Shown piece by piece: positions 1-5,466 of a stretch of 5,466 bases of DNA. This DNA comes from an uncultured Collinsella sp. (GTDB lineage: Bacteria; Actinomycetota; Coriobacteriia; Coriobacteriales; Coriobacteriaceae): the NCBI GenBank assembly GCA_902489775.1, contig CABUBH010000073.1, positions 1 to 5,466 of the forward strand. Direction: 5' to 3'. Position 1 is the first letter of the stretch. Every line of letters starts with the position of its first letter. Position numbers and translations under genes: made by a program. The notes under the pieces are model-generated. The model was not told where the DNA came from. It searched no databases and saw nothing but the letters and a program-made list of their open reading frames with translations.

Positions 1-60
1 GTCCGAGGACGATTTGGGGGCAAAGCCCCTGGCCTCCCCGGCGAGTATACGGGACGGCGA

Positions 61-942
61 CTACAGGTATTCGATCTGGGCGCCTTCCGTGTCGCACGTG
101 AGGATATGCGTATCGCACTTGGGGAACTGCTCGCGCAGCTTGACCTGCAGGAACTTTGCCACGATGGTGTCGTCAGTCACGGCCATGAGGGTCGAGCCGG
201 AGCCACTGATCCAGATGGTCTTGGCGCCTCCGTTAAGGCAGGTGTCGCGCACGGCGTTGTAGTCGGGGATGAGGCGGCGGCGATAGGGCTCCTGGATGCG
301 GTCGTCATTGGCGGCGGCAATCAGGTCAAGGTCGCCGGTCTCCAGGCCGCGCGTCATGCCGGCGATGCGGCCCATTTGCCATACGGCGGTGGAGAGTGGA
401 ATCTCCTGCGGCACAACCTTGCGCGCTTCGCTCGTATGCACCTCGTAGGGCGGAATCACGGTAATAAAACGCAAGCGATCGCTCACCTCGTAGCGCAGGC
501 ACTGGGGGAGCGAATCGGTCGGCGTAAAGGAGCAGACGGCGCCGCCCAGGATAGCAGGGGCGACGTTATCGGGATGGCCCTCGACCTCGGTGGCAATGCG
601 GACAAGCTCAGCGCGGTCGACGGTGTGGCCTGTCAGTGCGGCGGCGGCCATAATGCCGGCGACGACGCAGGTGGAGCTGGAACCCAGGCCACGGGCGACG
701 GGCACGTCGGTCTGAATGTCGATAGCAACGGGAAAAGCCGGCTCGCCCCACGCGGCCAGAGCATCGACAAAGCTCACATAGACCAGGTTATTCTCGTTTT
801 GGAACTCCTCGGGGCAGCCCGTGATGGTGAGCTTGTCGGCGCGCTCGAAGGTGAAGTGCGAGTAGAGGCTGACGGCCATGCCGAGGGTATCGTAGCCGAT
901 GCCTAGGTTGGCGCTGGTTGCTGGGACGGTGATCTTGATCAT
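61..942 (-). CDS. thrB: Homoserine kinase
   Basis: Cytoplasmic GHMP-family kinase that phosphorylates L-homoserine to O-phospho-L-homoserine using ATP, the step before threonine synthase. The 293-residue product is of usual family length. Seen motifs, in order: N-terminal PATSANLGIGYDTLG (residues 7-21, substrate-side GHMP motif 1), the phosphate-binding loop PVARGLGSSST (81-91), EGHPDN (121-126) and the C-terminal glycine-rich ISGSGST (245-251). Motif 1 has Ile15 and Tyr17 where many homologues have Pro and Phe; this is a tolerated variation and the catalytic loop is intact. The start is fixed by AGGAG six bases upstream and by the family-typical N-terminus. It lies downstream of thrC on the same strand, but a 199-bp gap with a terminator and a large inverted repeat separates the two, so it may not be strictly co-transcribed. 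Identity is very secure. Confidence 0.97.
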   Translation of the reverse strand: MIKITVPATSANLGIGYDTLGMAVSLYSHFTFERADKLTITGCPEEFQNENNLVYVSFVDALAAWGEPAFPVAIDIQTDVPVARGLGSSSTCVVAGIMAAAALTGHTVDRAELVRIATEVEGHPDNVAPAILGGAVCSFTPTDSLPQCLRYEVSDRLRFITVIPPYEVHTSEARKVVPQEIPLSTAVWQMGRIAGMTRGLETGDLDLIAAANDDRIQEPYRRRLIPDYNAVRDTCLNGGAKTIWISGSGSTLMAVTDDTIVAKFLQVKLREQFPKCDTHILTCDTEGAQIEYL

Positions 943-948
943 GGGAAT

Positions 949-953
949 CTCCT
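949..953 (-). promoter_or_regulatory. Ribosome binding site of thrB
   Basis: On the minus strand AGGAG stands six bases before the ATG at 942. It supports this start. It lies only four bases from the end of the 106-bp inverted repeat (958-1063), so a folded repeat in the mRNA would sit directly beside the initiation site. Confidence 0.85.
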
Positions 954-957
954 GGGC

Positions 958-1063
958 GGTCTGGCCGTTTAGTTCGCTGCTCGGGCAGTCCTGGCTCGCT
1001 CGGAAAGCACATTAAGTGCTTTCCGGCTCGTGCGGAACTCGCGACGAACTAAACGGCCAGACC
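958..1063. repeat. 106-bp nested inverted repeat (MITE/REP-like or mRNA hairpin)
   Basis: The outer arms are 19 bp and perfectly complementary: GGTCTGGCCGTTTAGTTCG at 958-976 and its reverse complement at 1045-1063. Inside lies a second perfect 10-bp hairpin, CGGAAAGCAC (1001-1010) with GTGCTTTCCG (1016-1025), loop ATTAA. The stretches between (977-1000 and 1026-1044) pair only partly. No T-tract follows on either strand, so it does not look like an intrinsic terminator. No open reading frame with recognisable content is inside. Long terminal arms with a small non-coding core suit a miniature inverted-repeat element or a palindromic intergenic repeat. I see no clear target-site duplication and no second copy in this window, so mobility is inference. 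Confidence 0.7.
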
Positions 1064-1094
1064 CGCTCGCATGCTCGTCATCATCCCGAAAGCT

Positions 1095-1129
1095 AAATAA
1101 AAAGAAGGTGCGCCGGCTTTCGCCGGCGC
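1095..1129 (-). terminator. Rho-independent terminator of thrC
   Basis: On the minus strand, 12 bases after the thrC stop, a perfect 8-bp GC stem (arms 1122-1129 and 1110-1117) closes a GAAA tetraloop. It is followed by ACC and then TTCTTTTTATTT. This is a textbook intrinsic terminator placed between thrC and thrB. Confidence 0.88.
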
Positions 1130-1141
1130 TTAATGAGGGGT

Positions 1142-2659
1142 TTAGTTGGTAGCCATCTTTTTTGCTGCGGACTCGACGTAGCTTGCCATCTCATCGACGT
1201 CGCAGACGTCTTCGAAGCGGACGGGCTTGGACTCGAGCTCGGCGAGCTGGGTCGGGGCGACCGTGTTGGTGGCCTGCTCGAGCACACGCATAGCCTCAAA
1301 ATCATCATCGGGAACGTTGAGGCCCAGGGCGTCGCAGCAGGCGCGCGGGAACTTGTAGGGGCTGGCGGTCGAAAGCAGCACGCGGGCCTTGGCACCCTCG
1401 GCAGGAGCGACCTGCTCAAAGACGTGATAGCCGCAAGCGGTGTGCGGGTCGATCACGTAGCCGTTCGCATCCCAGCAGCTCTTGATGGCGGCGCGGACCT
1501 CGTCCTCGCTGGCCCAGCCGCAGCCAAACACGCTCTGGATCTTGGCCAGCAGCTCGGCGGGCACCTCGTAGCGACCGGTCTGGGCAAGCTGCTCCATAAG
1601 GCCGGCAACGAGCTCGCAGTCGCCGTCGGACAGGAAGTAGAGCATGCGCTCCAGGTTGGAGCTAATAAGGATATCCATCGACGGCGAGATGGTCGTGAAG
1701 AACGGGCGGTTACGGTCGTAAACGCCGGTGGTCAGGAAGTCGGCAAGCACGTTGTTCTTGTCGCTCGCCACGACGAGCTTGGCGACGGGCAGGCCCATGC
1801 GCTTGGCATAGTAGCCGGCCAGGATATCGCCAAAGTTGCCAGTTGGTACACAGAACTCTACGGCGTCGCCAGCCTCGATAGCGCCGGCGCGCAGCAGCTG
1901 CGCATAGGCGGCAAAGTAGTAGACGACCTGCGGTACCAGACGGCCGACGTTGATGGAGTTGGCACTCGAAAGCACCGTGCCTGCGGCCTCCAGACGCTCG
2001 GCAAGCTCCTTATCGGCAAAGATGCGCTTGACGGCGCTCTGGGCGTCGTCAAAGTTGCCGCGGATGCCGCAGACGGCGACGTTGTCGCCCTCCTGCGTGG
2101 ACATCTGCAGGTTCTGGACGCGGCTGACCTTGCCCTCGGGATAAAAGACGGTGATGCCCGTGCCCGGGGCGTCGGCAAAGCCGGCGAGTGCGGCCTTGCC
2201 CGTGTCGCCCGACGTGGCGGTGACGATCATGATGCGCTCGGCGCCGCCGTCCTTGGCGGAAGTGCGGGCCATCAGACGGGGGAGCATCTGCAGAGCGACG
2301 TCCTTGAAGGCGCTCGTGGGGCCGCCAAAGAGCTCCATCACATAGGTCTGAGGGGCGTCGGCGCCCGGCGCGGCGTCGAGTTTGACGAGCGGCGTGACCT
2401 CTTCACTCGCAAACGTGCCGCGGTATGCCTCGTCGACACACGCCGAAATTTCTTCGGCCGTGTAATCATTCAGTAACATTCCCAACACATCTTGAGCGAT
2501 TTCAAAGTACGATTTATCTGCAAGCGAGCTGATATCGACCTGCTGGGTGCCGAGCTCGTCCGAGACAAACAAACCCCCGTCGGGAGCGATGCCGGTGCGG
2601 ATTGCCACCTTACTTGAGCACGATAAAGTGCGTCCTCGTGTACTATGATAAGTTCCCAT
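1142..2659 (-). CDS. thrC: Threonine synthase
   Basis: PLP-dependent enzyme that converts O-phospho-L-homoserine to L-threonine and phosphate in the cytoplasm. The 505-residue product matches the longer (~450-510 residue) threonine synthase class. Visible marks: N-terminal domain opening with YHSTRGR (4-10) and APDGGLF (25-31); the PLP-lysine motif ELFGGPTSAFKD (109-120, predicted Schiff-base Lys119); TATSGDTGKAAL (147-158); FYPEGKVS (172-179); SSANSINVGRLVPQ (231-244); PTGNFGDILAGYY (272-284), the PLP-phosphate loop; and DPHTACG (404-410), typical of the class. I chose the ATG at 2659 because GAGGAG lies nine bases upstream and the protein then begins as homologues do. An in-frame ATG at 2704 would add 15 residues but has no ribosome binding site. 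The gene is divergent from lysC. A stretch coding for residues about 44-66 is clearly AT-richer than the rest. Confidence 0.97.
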   Translation of the reverse strand: MGTYHSTRGRTLSCSSKVAIRTGIAPDGGLFVSDELGTQQVDISSLADKSYFEIAQDVLGMLLNDYTAEEISACVDEAYRGTFASEEVTPLVKLDAAPGADAPQTYVMELFGGPTSAFKDVALQMLPRLMARTSAKDGGAERIMIVTATSGDTGKAALAGFADAPGTGITVFYPEGKVSRVQNLQMSTQEGDNVAVCGIRGNFDDAQSAVKRIFADKELAERLEAAGTVLSSANSINVGRLVPQVVYYFAAYAQLLRAGAIEAGDAVEFCVPTGNFGDILAGYYAKRMGLPVAKLVVASDKNNVLADFLTTGVYDRNRPFFTTISPSMDILISSNLERMLYFLSDGDCELVAGLMEQLAQTGRYEVPAELLAKIQSVFGCGWASEDEVRAAIKSCWDANGYVIDPHTACGYHVFEQVAPAEGAKARVLLSTASPYKFPRACCDALGLNVPDDDFEAMRVLEQATNTVAPTQLAELESKPVRFEDVCDVDEMASYVESAAKKMATN

Positions 2660-2668
2660 ATAACACTG

Positions 2669-2674
2669 CTCCTC
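2669..2674 (-). promoter_or_regulatory. Ribosome binding site that sets the thrC start
   Basis: Minus-strand GAGGAG lies nine bases before the ATG at 2659. The alternative ATG at 2704 is preceded by CTCTGATACC, which has no Shine-Dalgarno match, so this site decides the start. Confidence 0.85.
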
Positions 2675-2695
2675 GGATGCCTTGGTCCCAATCGG

Positions 2696-2711
2696 TGAAA
2701 CCATGGTATCA
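2696..2711. promoter_or_regulatory. 16-bp near-perfect palindrome, candidate operator
   Basis: The sequence TGAAACCATGGTATCA reads almost the same on both strands; the half-sites TGAAACCA and TGATACCA differ at one position of eight. It sits near the middle of the thrC-lysC divergent region and overlaps the candidate lysC -10 element. That position and symmetry suit a dimeric repressor controlling both genes. The regulator is not encoded here and cannot be named from this window. Confidence 0.45.
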
Positions 2712-2742
2712 GAGCGCGCAAAACAGGTTTGCAGAGGCTTTT

Positions 2743-2749
2743 AGAAAGG
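2743..2749 (+). promoter_or_regulatory. Weak, distant ribosome binding site of lysC
   Basis: AGAAAGG ends 13 bases before the lysC ATG, a longer spacing than the 4-9 bases seen for the other three genes. The only other in-frame option is closed by a TAG at 2742-2744, and the ATG at 2763 matches the family N-terminus. The start is therefore secure but its initiation signal is poor. Confidence 0.5.
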
Positions 2750-2762
2750 TAACCTCAAGCCC

Positions 2763-4151
2763 ATGATTAAGATTGCCAAGTTTGGCGGCTCGTCGGTCGC
2801 CGACGCCGAACACTTTAAGAAGATCAAGGCCATCGTCGATGCCGACCCTGCCCGCCGTTTTGTGGTGGTTTCTGCCTGCGGTCGCCGCTTTAAGGGCGAC
2901 ACCAAGGTGACCGACCTGCTCTACCTGGTTAACGCGCACGTTAAGTATCACGTGTCGTGCGAGGAACTACTCGAGGACATCGGCCAGCGCTATTTTGATA
3001 TCGCTGACGAGCTGGAGCTCACCTATCCCATCCGCGAGGAGTTCGCGGCCTTTGCCGAGCGCGCCCGCTCGGGCGGCTACTCTACCGAGGAGCTCGTGAG
3101 CCGTGGCGAGTACTTTACCGCCCGCCTGATGGCCGAGTACCTGGGCTTACCGTTCCTGGACGCCGCGACGGTTGTGGCGTTCCATCACGATGGTACGCTC
3201 AGCATGAACCGCACCTCCGAGCTGGTGCAGGAGTACGGCCAGCAGGGCGGCTTTGTTATGCCCGGTTTCTACGGCGCGACGCGAGAGGGCCAGATCAAGC
3301 TGCTCGACCGTGGCGGCGGCGATATTTCCGGCTCGATCCTGGCCAAGTGCCTGGGCGCCGATCTGTACGAGAACTGGACCGACGTCTCGGGCTTCTATTC
3401 TGCCGATCCGCGTATTGTTCCCGAGGCTCAGCCCATCGCCCGCGTTACCTACGAGGAGCTGCGCGAGCTTTCGTACATGGGTGCGAGCGTCCTGCACGAG
3501 GAGGCCGTGTTCCCCGTGCGCGAGGCCGGTATTCCGCTAGTCATCAAGAACACCAATGCGCCGCAGGACCCCGGCACCATCATTAGCGAGACGGCTGACG
3601 AGGGCGAGGCAGAGCCCATCATTACCGGCGTGACCGGCAAGCGCGGTTTTGTCGCCATCAACGTCGCCCGCGACCGCACCAAGCCCCGCGTGGGCTTTAT
3701 GCGTCGTGCGCTTTCGGTCTTCGAGCGCTATGACGTTTCCGTCGAGCACATGCCCACCGGTGTCGACCGCTTTGGCGCCGTGGTACAGGAGCAGGATGTG
3801 CACGACTCGCTGTACTCGCTCGTGGGCGACATTCAGCAGGAGGTCGAGCCGCTCGAGATCGAGGTTGTCGAGGGCCTGGCGCTTATCGCGACCGTTGGCC
3901 GCAACCTGCGCGGTCGTGCCGGCATCTCCGGCCACCTGTTTGGCATGCTTGGCCAGGCCGGCGTGAGCGTGCGCATGATTTCGCAGAGCTGCGACGAAAT
4001 CAACATCATCATCGGCGTGGAGGAGAAGGACTTCGACCTGGCGATTCAGACCATTTACCGTGCCTTCTCCGATGAGAACGGCATCGTGAAGGTCTCCGAT
4101 CTGGAGGCTCCCGCGCCGGTTGATCCCGCCCTGGCCGCGCTCCACAAGTAG
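2763..4151 (+). CDS. lysC: Aspartokinase (class III, YclM/LysC type)
   Basis: Catalyses ATP-dependent phosphorylation of L-aspartate to 4-phospho-L-aspartate, the committed step towards lysine, threonine and methionine. The 462-residue monofunctional protein has an N-terminal amino-acid kinase domain (about 1-275) and two C-terminal ACT domains (about 295-365 and 370-440). Motifs seen: KFGGSS (6-11), VVVSA (34-38), DTKVTDLL (46-53), LVSRGEYFTARL, RGGGDISGS (183-191), ENWTDV (203-208), DPR (215-217), SYMGASVLHEEA (237-248) and IKNTN (261-265). ADLYENWTDV and DTKVTDLL strongly resemble Bacillus YclM (threonine-responsive aspartokinase III), so thrD or yclM would be equally fair names. The ACT domains imply feedback by lysine and/or threonine; which one cannot be read from sequence. 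Residue 186 is Gly where most family members have Ser (RGGSD). The gene is divergent from thrC and precedes asd after 174 bp. Confidence 0.96.
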   Translation: MIKIAKFGGSSVADAEHFKKIKAIVDADPARRFVVVSACGRRFKGDTKVTDLLYLVNAHVKYHVSCEELLEDIGQRYFDIADELELTYPIREEFAAFAERARSGGYSTEELVSRGEYFTARLMAEYLGLPFLDAATVVAFHHDGTLSMNRTSELVQEYGQQGGFVMPGFYGATREGQIKLLDRGGGDISGSILAKCLGADLYENWTDVSGFYSADPRIVPEAQPIARVTYEELRELSYMGASVLHEEAVFPVREAGIPLVIKNTNAPQDPGTIISETADEGEAEPIITGVTGKRGFVAINVARDRTKPRVGFMRRALSVFERYDVSVEHMPTGVDRFGAVVQEQDVHDSLYSLVGDIQQEVEPLEIEVVEGLALIATVGRNLRGRAGISGHLFGMLGQAGVSVRMISQSCDEINIIIGVEEKDFDLAIQTIYRAFSDENGIVKVSDLEAPAPVDPALAALHK

Positions 4152-4162
4152 CTGACATCCCG

Positions 4163-4194
4163 GTGGATTTTTGGGACATGTCTCATAAATCTAC
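4163..4194. repeat. 32-bp imperfect palindrome downstream of lysC
   Basis: Left half GTGGATTTTTGGGACA (4163-4178) matches the reverse complement of the right half (4179-4194), GTAGATTTATGAGACA, at 13 of 16 positions. The centre is the perfect 8-bp palindrome GACATGTC (4175-4182). It begins 11 bases after the lysC stop codon. It could be an operator for asd, a palindromic intergenic repeat or an RNA hairpin; no T-tract follows, so it is not a classical terminator. Confidence 0.6.
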
Positions 4195-4202
4195 GGCGGG
4201 GC

Positions 4203-4224
4203 GTTTCGTTTCGGTTTCGTTTCG
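4203..4224. repeat. Tandem 11-bp repeat, TTTCG-rich
   Basis: GTTTCGTTTCG occurs twice head to tail (4203-4213 and 4214-4224), giving four TTTCG units, with a fifth at 4235-4239 in the loop of the next hairpin. It lies in the non-coding gap between lysC and asd. The function is unknown; it may simply be slippage-prone sequence. Confidence 0.75.
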
Positions 4225-4255
4225 ACGGGGCGGGTTTCGTGCCTGCCCCGTTCTT
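4225..4255 (+). terminator. GC-rich hairpin in the lysC-asd gap, possible lysC terminator
   Basis: ACGGGGCGGG (4225-4234) pairs with CCTGCCCCGT (4242-4251), with one G-U pair, around a short loop, and is followed by TTCTTGTAT. The T-run is short, so termination may be partial. If it works, asd needs its own promoter in 4252-4313; TATACA (4257-4262) and AATAAT (4271-4276) are -10-like there, but neither has a good -35 partner. Confidence 0.5.
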
Positions 4256-4313
4256 GTATACACTGGCAACAATAATCGGCCTGCTCGGCGTGCGGGCAAA
4301 AGCCACAACCTTT

Positions 4314-4321
4314 AAAGGGGG
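4314..4321 (+). promoter_or_regulatory. Ribosome binding site that sets the asd start
   Basis: AAAGGGGG stands four bases before the ATG at 4326. It selects this start over an in-frame ATG at 4239, which would add a 29-residue extension that is foreign to the family and encoded through the preceding hairpin. Confidence 0.8.
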
Positions 4322-4325
4322 AAGC

Positions 4326-5351
4326 ATGAAACAGTACACGGTTGCTATTTTGGGCGCGACGGGAGCCGTGGGCACCCAGATGCTTGAGTGCCTCAACGAG
4401 CAGGAGTTTCCGGTCGGTAAGCTCAAGCTGCTGGCGAGTGCGCGTTCCGCGGGCAAGACCGTTGAATTCCGCGGCGAGCAGATCGTGATCGAAGAGGCTT
4501 GCCCCGAGGCCTTTGAGGGCTGTGATATTGTGCTCGGAGCCGCCGGCGACGATATCGCGAAGGAGCTACTGCCCGAGGCCGTCAAGCGCGGCGCCGTCGT
4601 GGTCGACAACAGCCATGCCTTCCGCATGGATCCCGAGGTGCCGCTGGTCGTGCCCGAGATCAATGCCGACGATATCAAGTGGCATCACGGCCTTATCGCC
4701 AATCCCAACTGCGCGACTATCATCGGCCTGGTTCCCACGTGGCCGCTGCACCAGCTTGCCGGCGTAAAGCGCATGATCGTGTCCACGTATCAGGCGGCTT
4801 CGGGTGCCGGCGCTCCCGGTATGGCCGAGCTCGAGGCTCAGCTGGCCGCCCTGGGCCGCGGCGAGGAGATTCCCGAGCCGCGCGCGTTTGCCGCCCAGCT
4901 GGCGAGCAACCTGATTCCGCAGATCGGCGGCGTCAAGGAAGAGGGCTTTACCTCCGAGGAGATGAAGTTGCAAAACGAGGGCCGCAAGATCATGCATCTG
5001 CCCGAGCTGCGCGTGAACTGCACCTGTGTGCGCGTGCCCGTGCTGCGCTCGCACTCCGAGAGCATTACGCTCGAGTTTGAGCGCGATATTACGGTCGAGG
5101 AGGCCCGTGCTGCGCTGGCTGCCGCTCCCGGCGTCAAGCTGGTTGACGATATGGCTGCCGAGGATGCACACGACCGTTTCCCCATGCCGATGGATACGTC
5201 CGACCAGGACCTGATCTGGGTCGGTCGCGTGCGCCGCGACATCTCGAACCCCGAGGCTGCGCGCGGCATCACCTTCTGGTGCTGCGGCGACCAAATCCGT
5301 AAGGGCGCGGCAACCAACGCCGTCCAGATTGCCAAGCTGCTCTGCGAGTAG
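4326..5351 (+). CDS. asd: Aspartate-semialdehyde dehydrogenase
   Basis: Reduces 4-phospho-L-aspartate with NADPH to L-aspartate 4-semialdehyde, releasing phosphate. This is the step after aspartokinase and the branch point to lysine/diaminopimelate and to homoserine. The 341-residue product has the usual length. Seen: N-terminal Rossmann motif GATGAVG (10-16); DNSHAFR (94-100) with the phosphate-contacting Arg100; NPNCAT (126-131) with predicted catalytic Cys129; STYQAASGAG (153-162) with Gln156; EEMKLQNEGRKI (211-222) with substrate-binding Lys214; RVPVLRSHSE (236-245) with predicted catalytic His243; and the C-terminal RKGAATNAVQIA signature. His97 stands where Ser is common, probably a subfamily trait. 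All key catalytic residues are present. The family assignment is secure, and the position after lysC fits consecutive reactions. Confidence 0.97.
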   Translation: MKQYTVAILGATGAVGTQMLECLNEQEFPVGKLKLLASARSAGKTVEFRGEQIVIEEACPEAFEGCDIVLGAAGDDIAKELLPEAVKRGAVVVDNSHAFRMDPEVPLVVPEINADDIKWHHGLIANPNCATIIGLVPTWPLHQLAGVKRMIVSTYQAASGAGAPGMAELEAQLAALGRGEEIPEPRAFAAQLASNLIPQIGGVKEEGFTSEEMKLQNEGRKIMHLPELRVNCTCVRVPVLRSHSESITLEFERDITVEEARAALAAAPGVKLVDDMAAEDAHDRFPMPMDTSDQDLIWVGRVRRDISNPEAARGITFWCCGDQIRKGAATNAVQIAKLLCE

Positions 5352-5361
5352 TGGTGGACCT

Positions 5362-5388
5362 GTCCGGCGGGGGCCGGGCTTGGTTTTC
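5362..5388 (+). terminator. Probable rho-independent terminator of asd
   Basis: Eleven bases after the asd stop, GTCCGGC (5362-5368) pairs with GCCGGGC (5373-5379), including one U-G pair, around a GGGG loop. TTGGTTTTC follows. The T-run is interrupted, but the stem is strong and well placed. Confidence 0.65.
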
Positions 5389-5399
5389 AGAACGTCCTC

Positions 5400-5459
5400 G
5401 ACCATGTGTGGCGCCTTGTCCTGCTCCTTCGGAGCCGCGGACAAGGCGCCACACTGGTC
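5400..5459. repeat. Nested palindrome downstream of asd
   Basis: A perfect 16-bp inverted repeat, GTGTGGCGCCTTGTCC (5406-5421) with 5439-5454, encloses a small hairpin GCTCC-TTC-GGAGC (5423-5435). Four further outer pairs (5400-5403 with 5456-5459) follow a small internal loop. No T-tract flanks it on either strand and a terminator already lies upstream. It resembles a REP-like intergenic palindrome, with the same nested architecture as the repeat at 958-1063 but a different sequence. The window ends seven bases later, so its outer limits are uncertain. Confidence 0.6.
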
Positions 5460-5466
5460 TGCGGAG

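Larger units (their letters stand above)
2660..2762. promoter_or_regulatory. Shared divergent control region of thrC and lysC
   Basis: The 103 bp between the two start codons must carry leftward promoter elements for thrC and rightward ones for lysC unless these lie inside the coding ends. For lysC a weak candidate is TTGGTC (2682-2687) with an extended -10 TGGTATCAG (2704-2712) and a long 19-bp spacer. No convincing thrC promoter stands out. The region is too short for a lysine riboswitch or T-box, so control is probably by a DNA-binding protein and by feedback on the enzymes. Confidence 0.5.

Noticed and set aside
4..11. CGTCCTCG about 50 bases downstream of thrB (minus strand) and again about 45 bases downstream of asd (5393-5400)
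   Set aside because: An eight-base match between two short flanks is weak and can easily be chance; no longer similarity surrounds it.
15..31. Hairpin GGGGC-AAA-GCCCC downstream of thrB as a terminator
   Set aside because: On the minus strand the stem is only five base pairs and is followed by AAATCG, not a T-run. The thrB terminator may lie outside the window.
1133..2476. A 447-codon open frame on the plus strand opposite thrC, with similar long antisense frames opposite thrB (106-906), lysC (3537-4145) and asd (4566-5444)
   Set aside because: High-GC genes commonly leave long open antisense frames. The translations show no recognisable domain, while the opposite strand encodes clear enzymes with good start signals.
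2614..2649. TTGAGC and TATGAT on the plus strand inside the thrC 5' end as a lysC promoter
   Set aside because: The spacing is 24 bp, too long for a standard promoter, and no other -35 fits the TATGAT.
2660..2704. Upstream ATG at 2704 as the thrC start (520 residues)
   Set aside because: There is no ribosome binding site, the added 15 residues are not family-like, and the start would overlap the candidate operator. The ATG at 2659 has GAGGAG at good spacing.
2660..2762. Lysine riboswitch, T-box or leader-peptide attenuator before lysC or thrC
   Set aside because: The whole gap is 103 bp and shared by two divergent genes. No leader ORF, T-box motif or terminator-antiterminator pair is visible.
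4239..4325. Upstream ATG at 4239 as the asd start
   Set aside because: It lies within the GC hairpin, lacks a ribosome binding site and adds 29 residues before the conserved Rossmann N-terminus.
4614..4616. His97 in the Asd motif DNSHAFR as a damaged active site
   Set aside because: Catalytic Cys129 and His243 and the substrate-binding residues Arg100 and Lys214 are intact, so this is most likely a subfamily variation.

Overview
This window holds four complete genes of the aspartate-to-threonine/lysine pathway. The organism is a high-GC bacterium; the moderately high GC content, the protein subfamilies and the strong AGGAG-type ribosome binding sites look most like Coriobacteriia (a Collinsella-like actinobacterium). 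That assignment is inference from sequence style, not from a search.

Layout. Two genes point left: thrB (homoserine kinase, 61-942) and, upstream of it, thrC (threonine synthase, 1142-2659). Two genes point right: lysC/yclM-type aspartokinase (2763-4151) and asd (aspartate-semialdehyde dehydrogenase, 4326-5351). thrC and lysC are divergent and share a 103-bp control region (2660-2762), with a 16-bp near-perfect palindrome at 2696-2711 that is a good operator candidate. No long leader, riboswitch or T-box fits in that space.

The non-coding parts are unusually rich in dyad symmetry. A strong intrinsic terminator follows thrC (1095-1129). A 106-bp nested inverted repeat (958-1063) separates that terminator from the thrB ribosome binding site. 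The lysC-asd gap (4152-4325) contains a 32-bp imperfect palindrome, a tandem TTTCG-rich repeat and a terminator-like GC hairpin. A plausible terminator follows asd (5362-5388), and beyond it lies a second nested palindrome (5400-5459) without a T-tract.

Function. LysC phosphorylates aspartate and Asd reduces aspartyl phosphate to aspartate semialdehyde, the branch point for lysine and for homoserine. ThrB and ThrC convert homoserine to threonine. Homoserine dehydrogenase, which links the two halves, is not in the window. The coding content is ordinary housekeeping metabolism. No new multi-gene system is visible, and the items worth follow-up are the intergenic palindromes.
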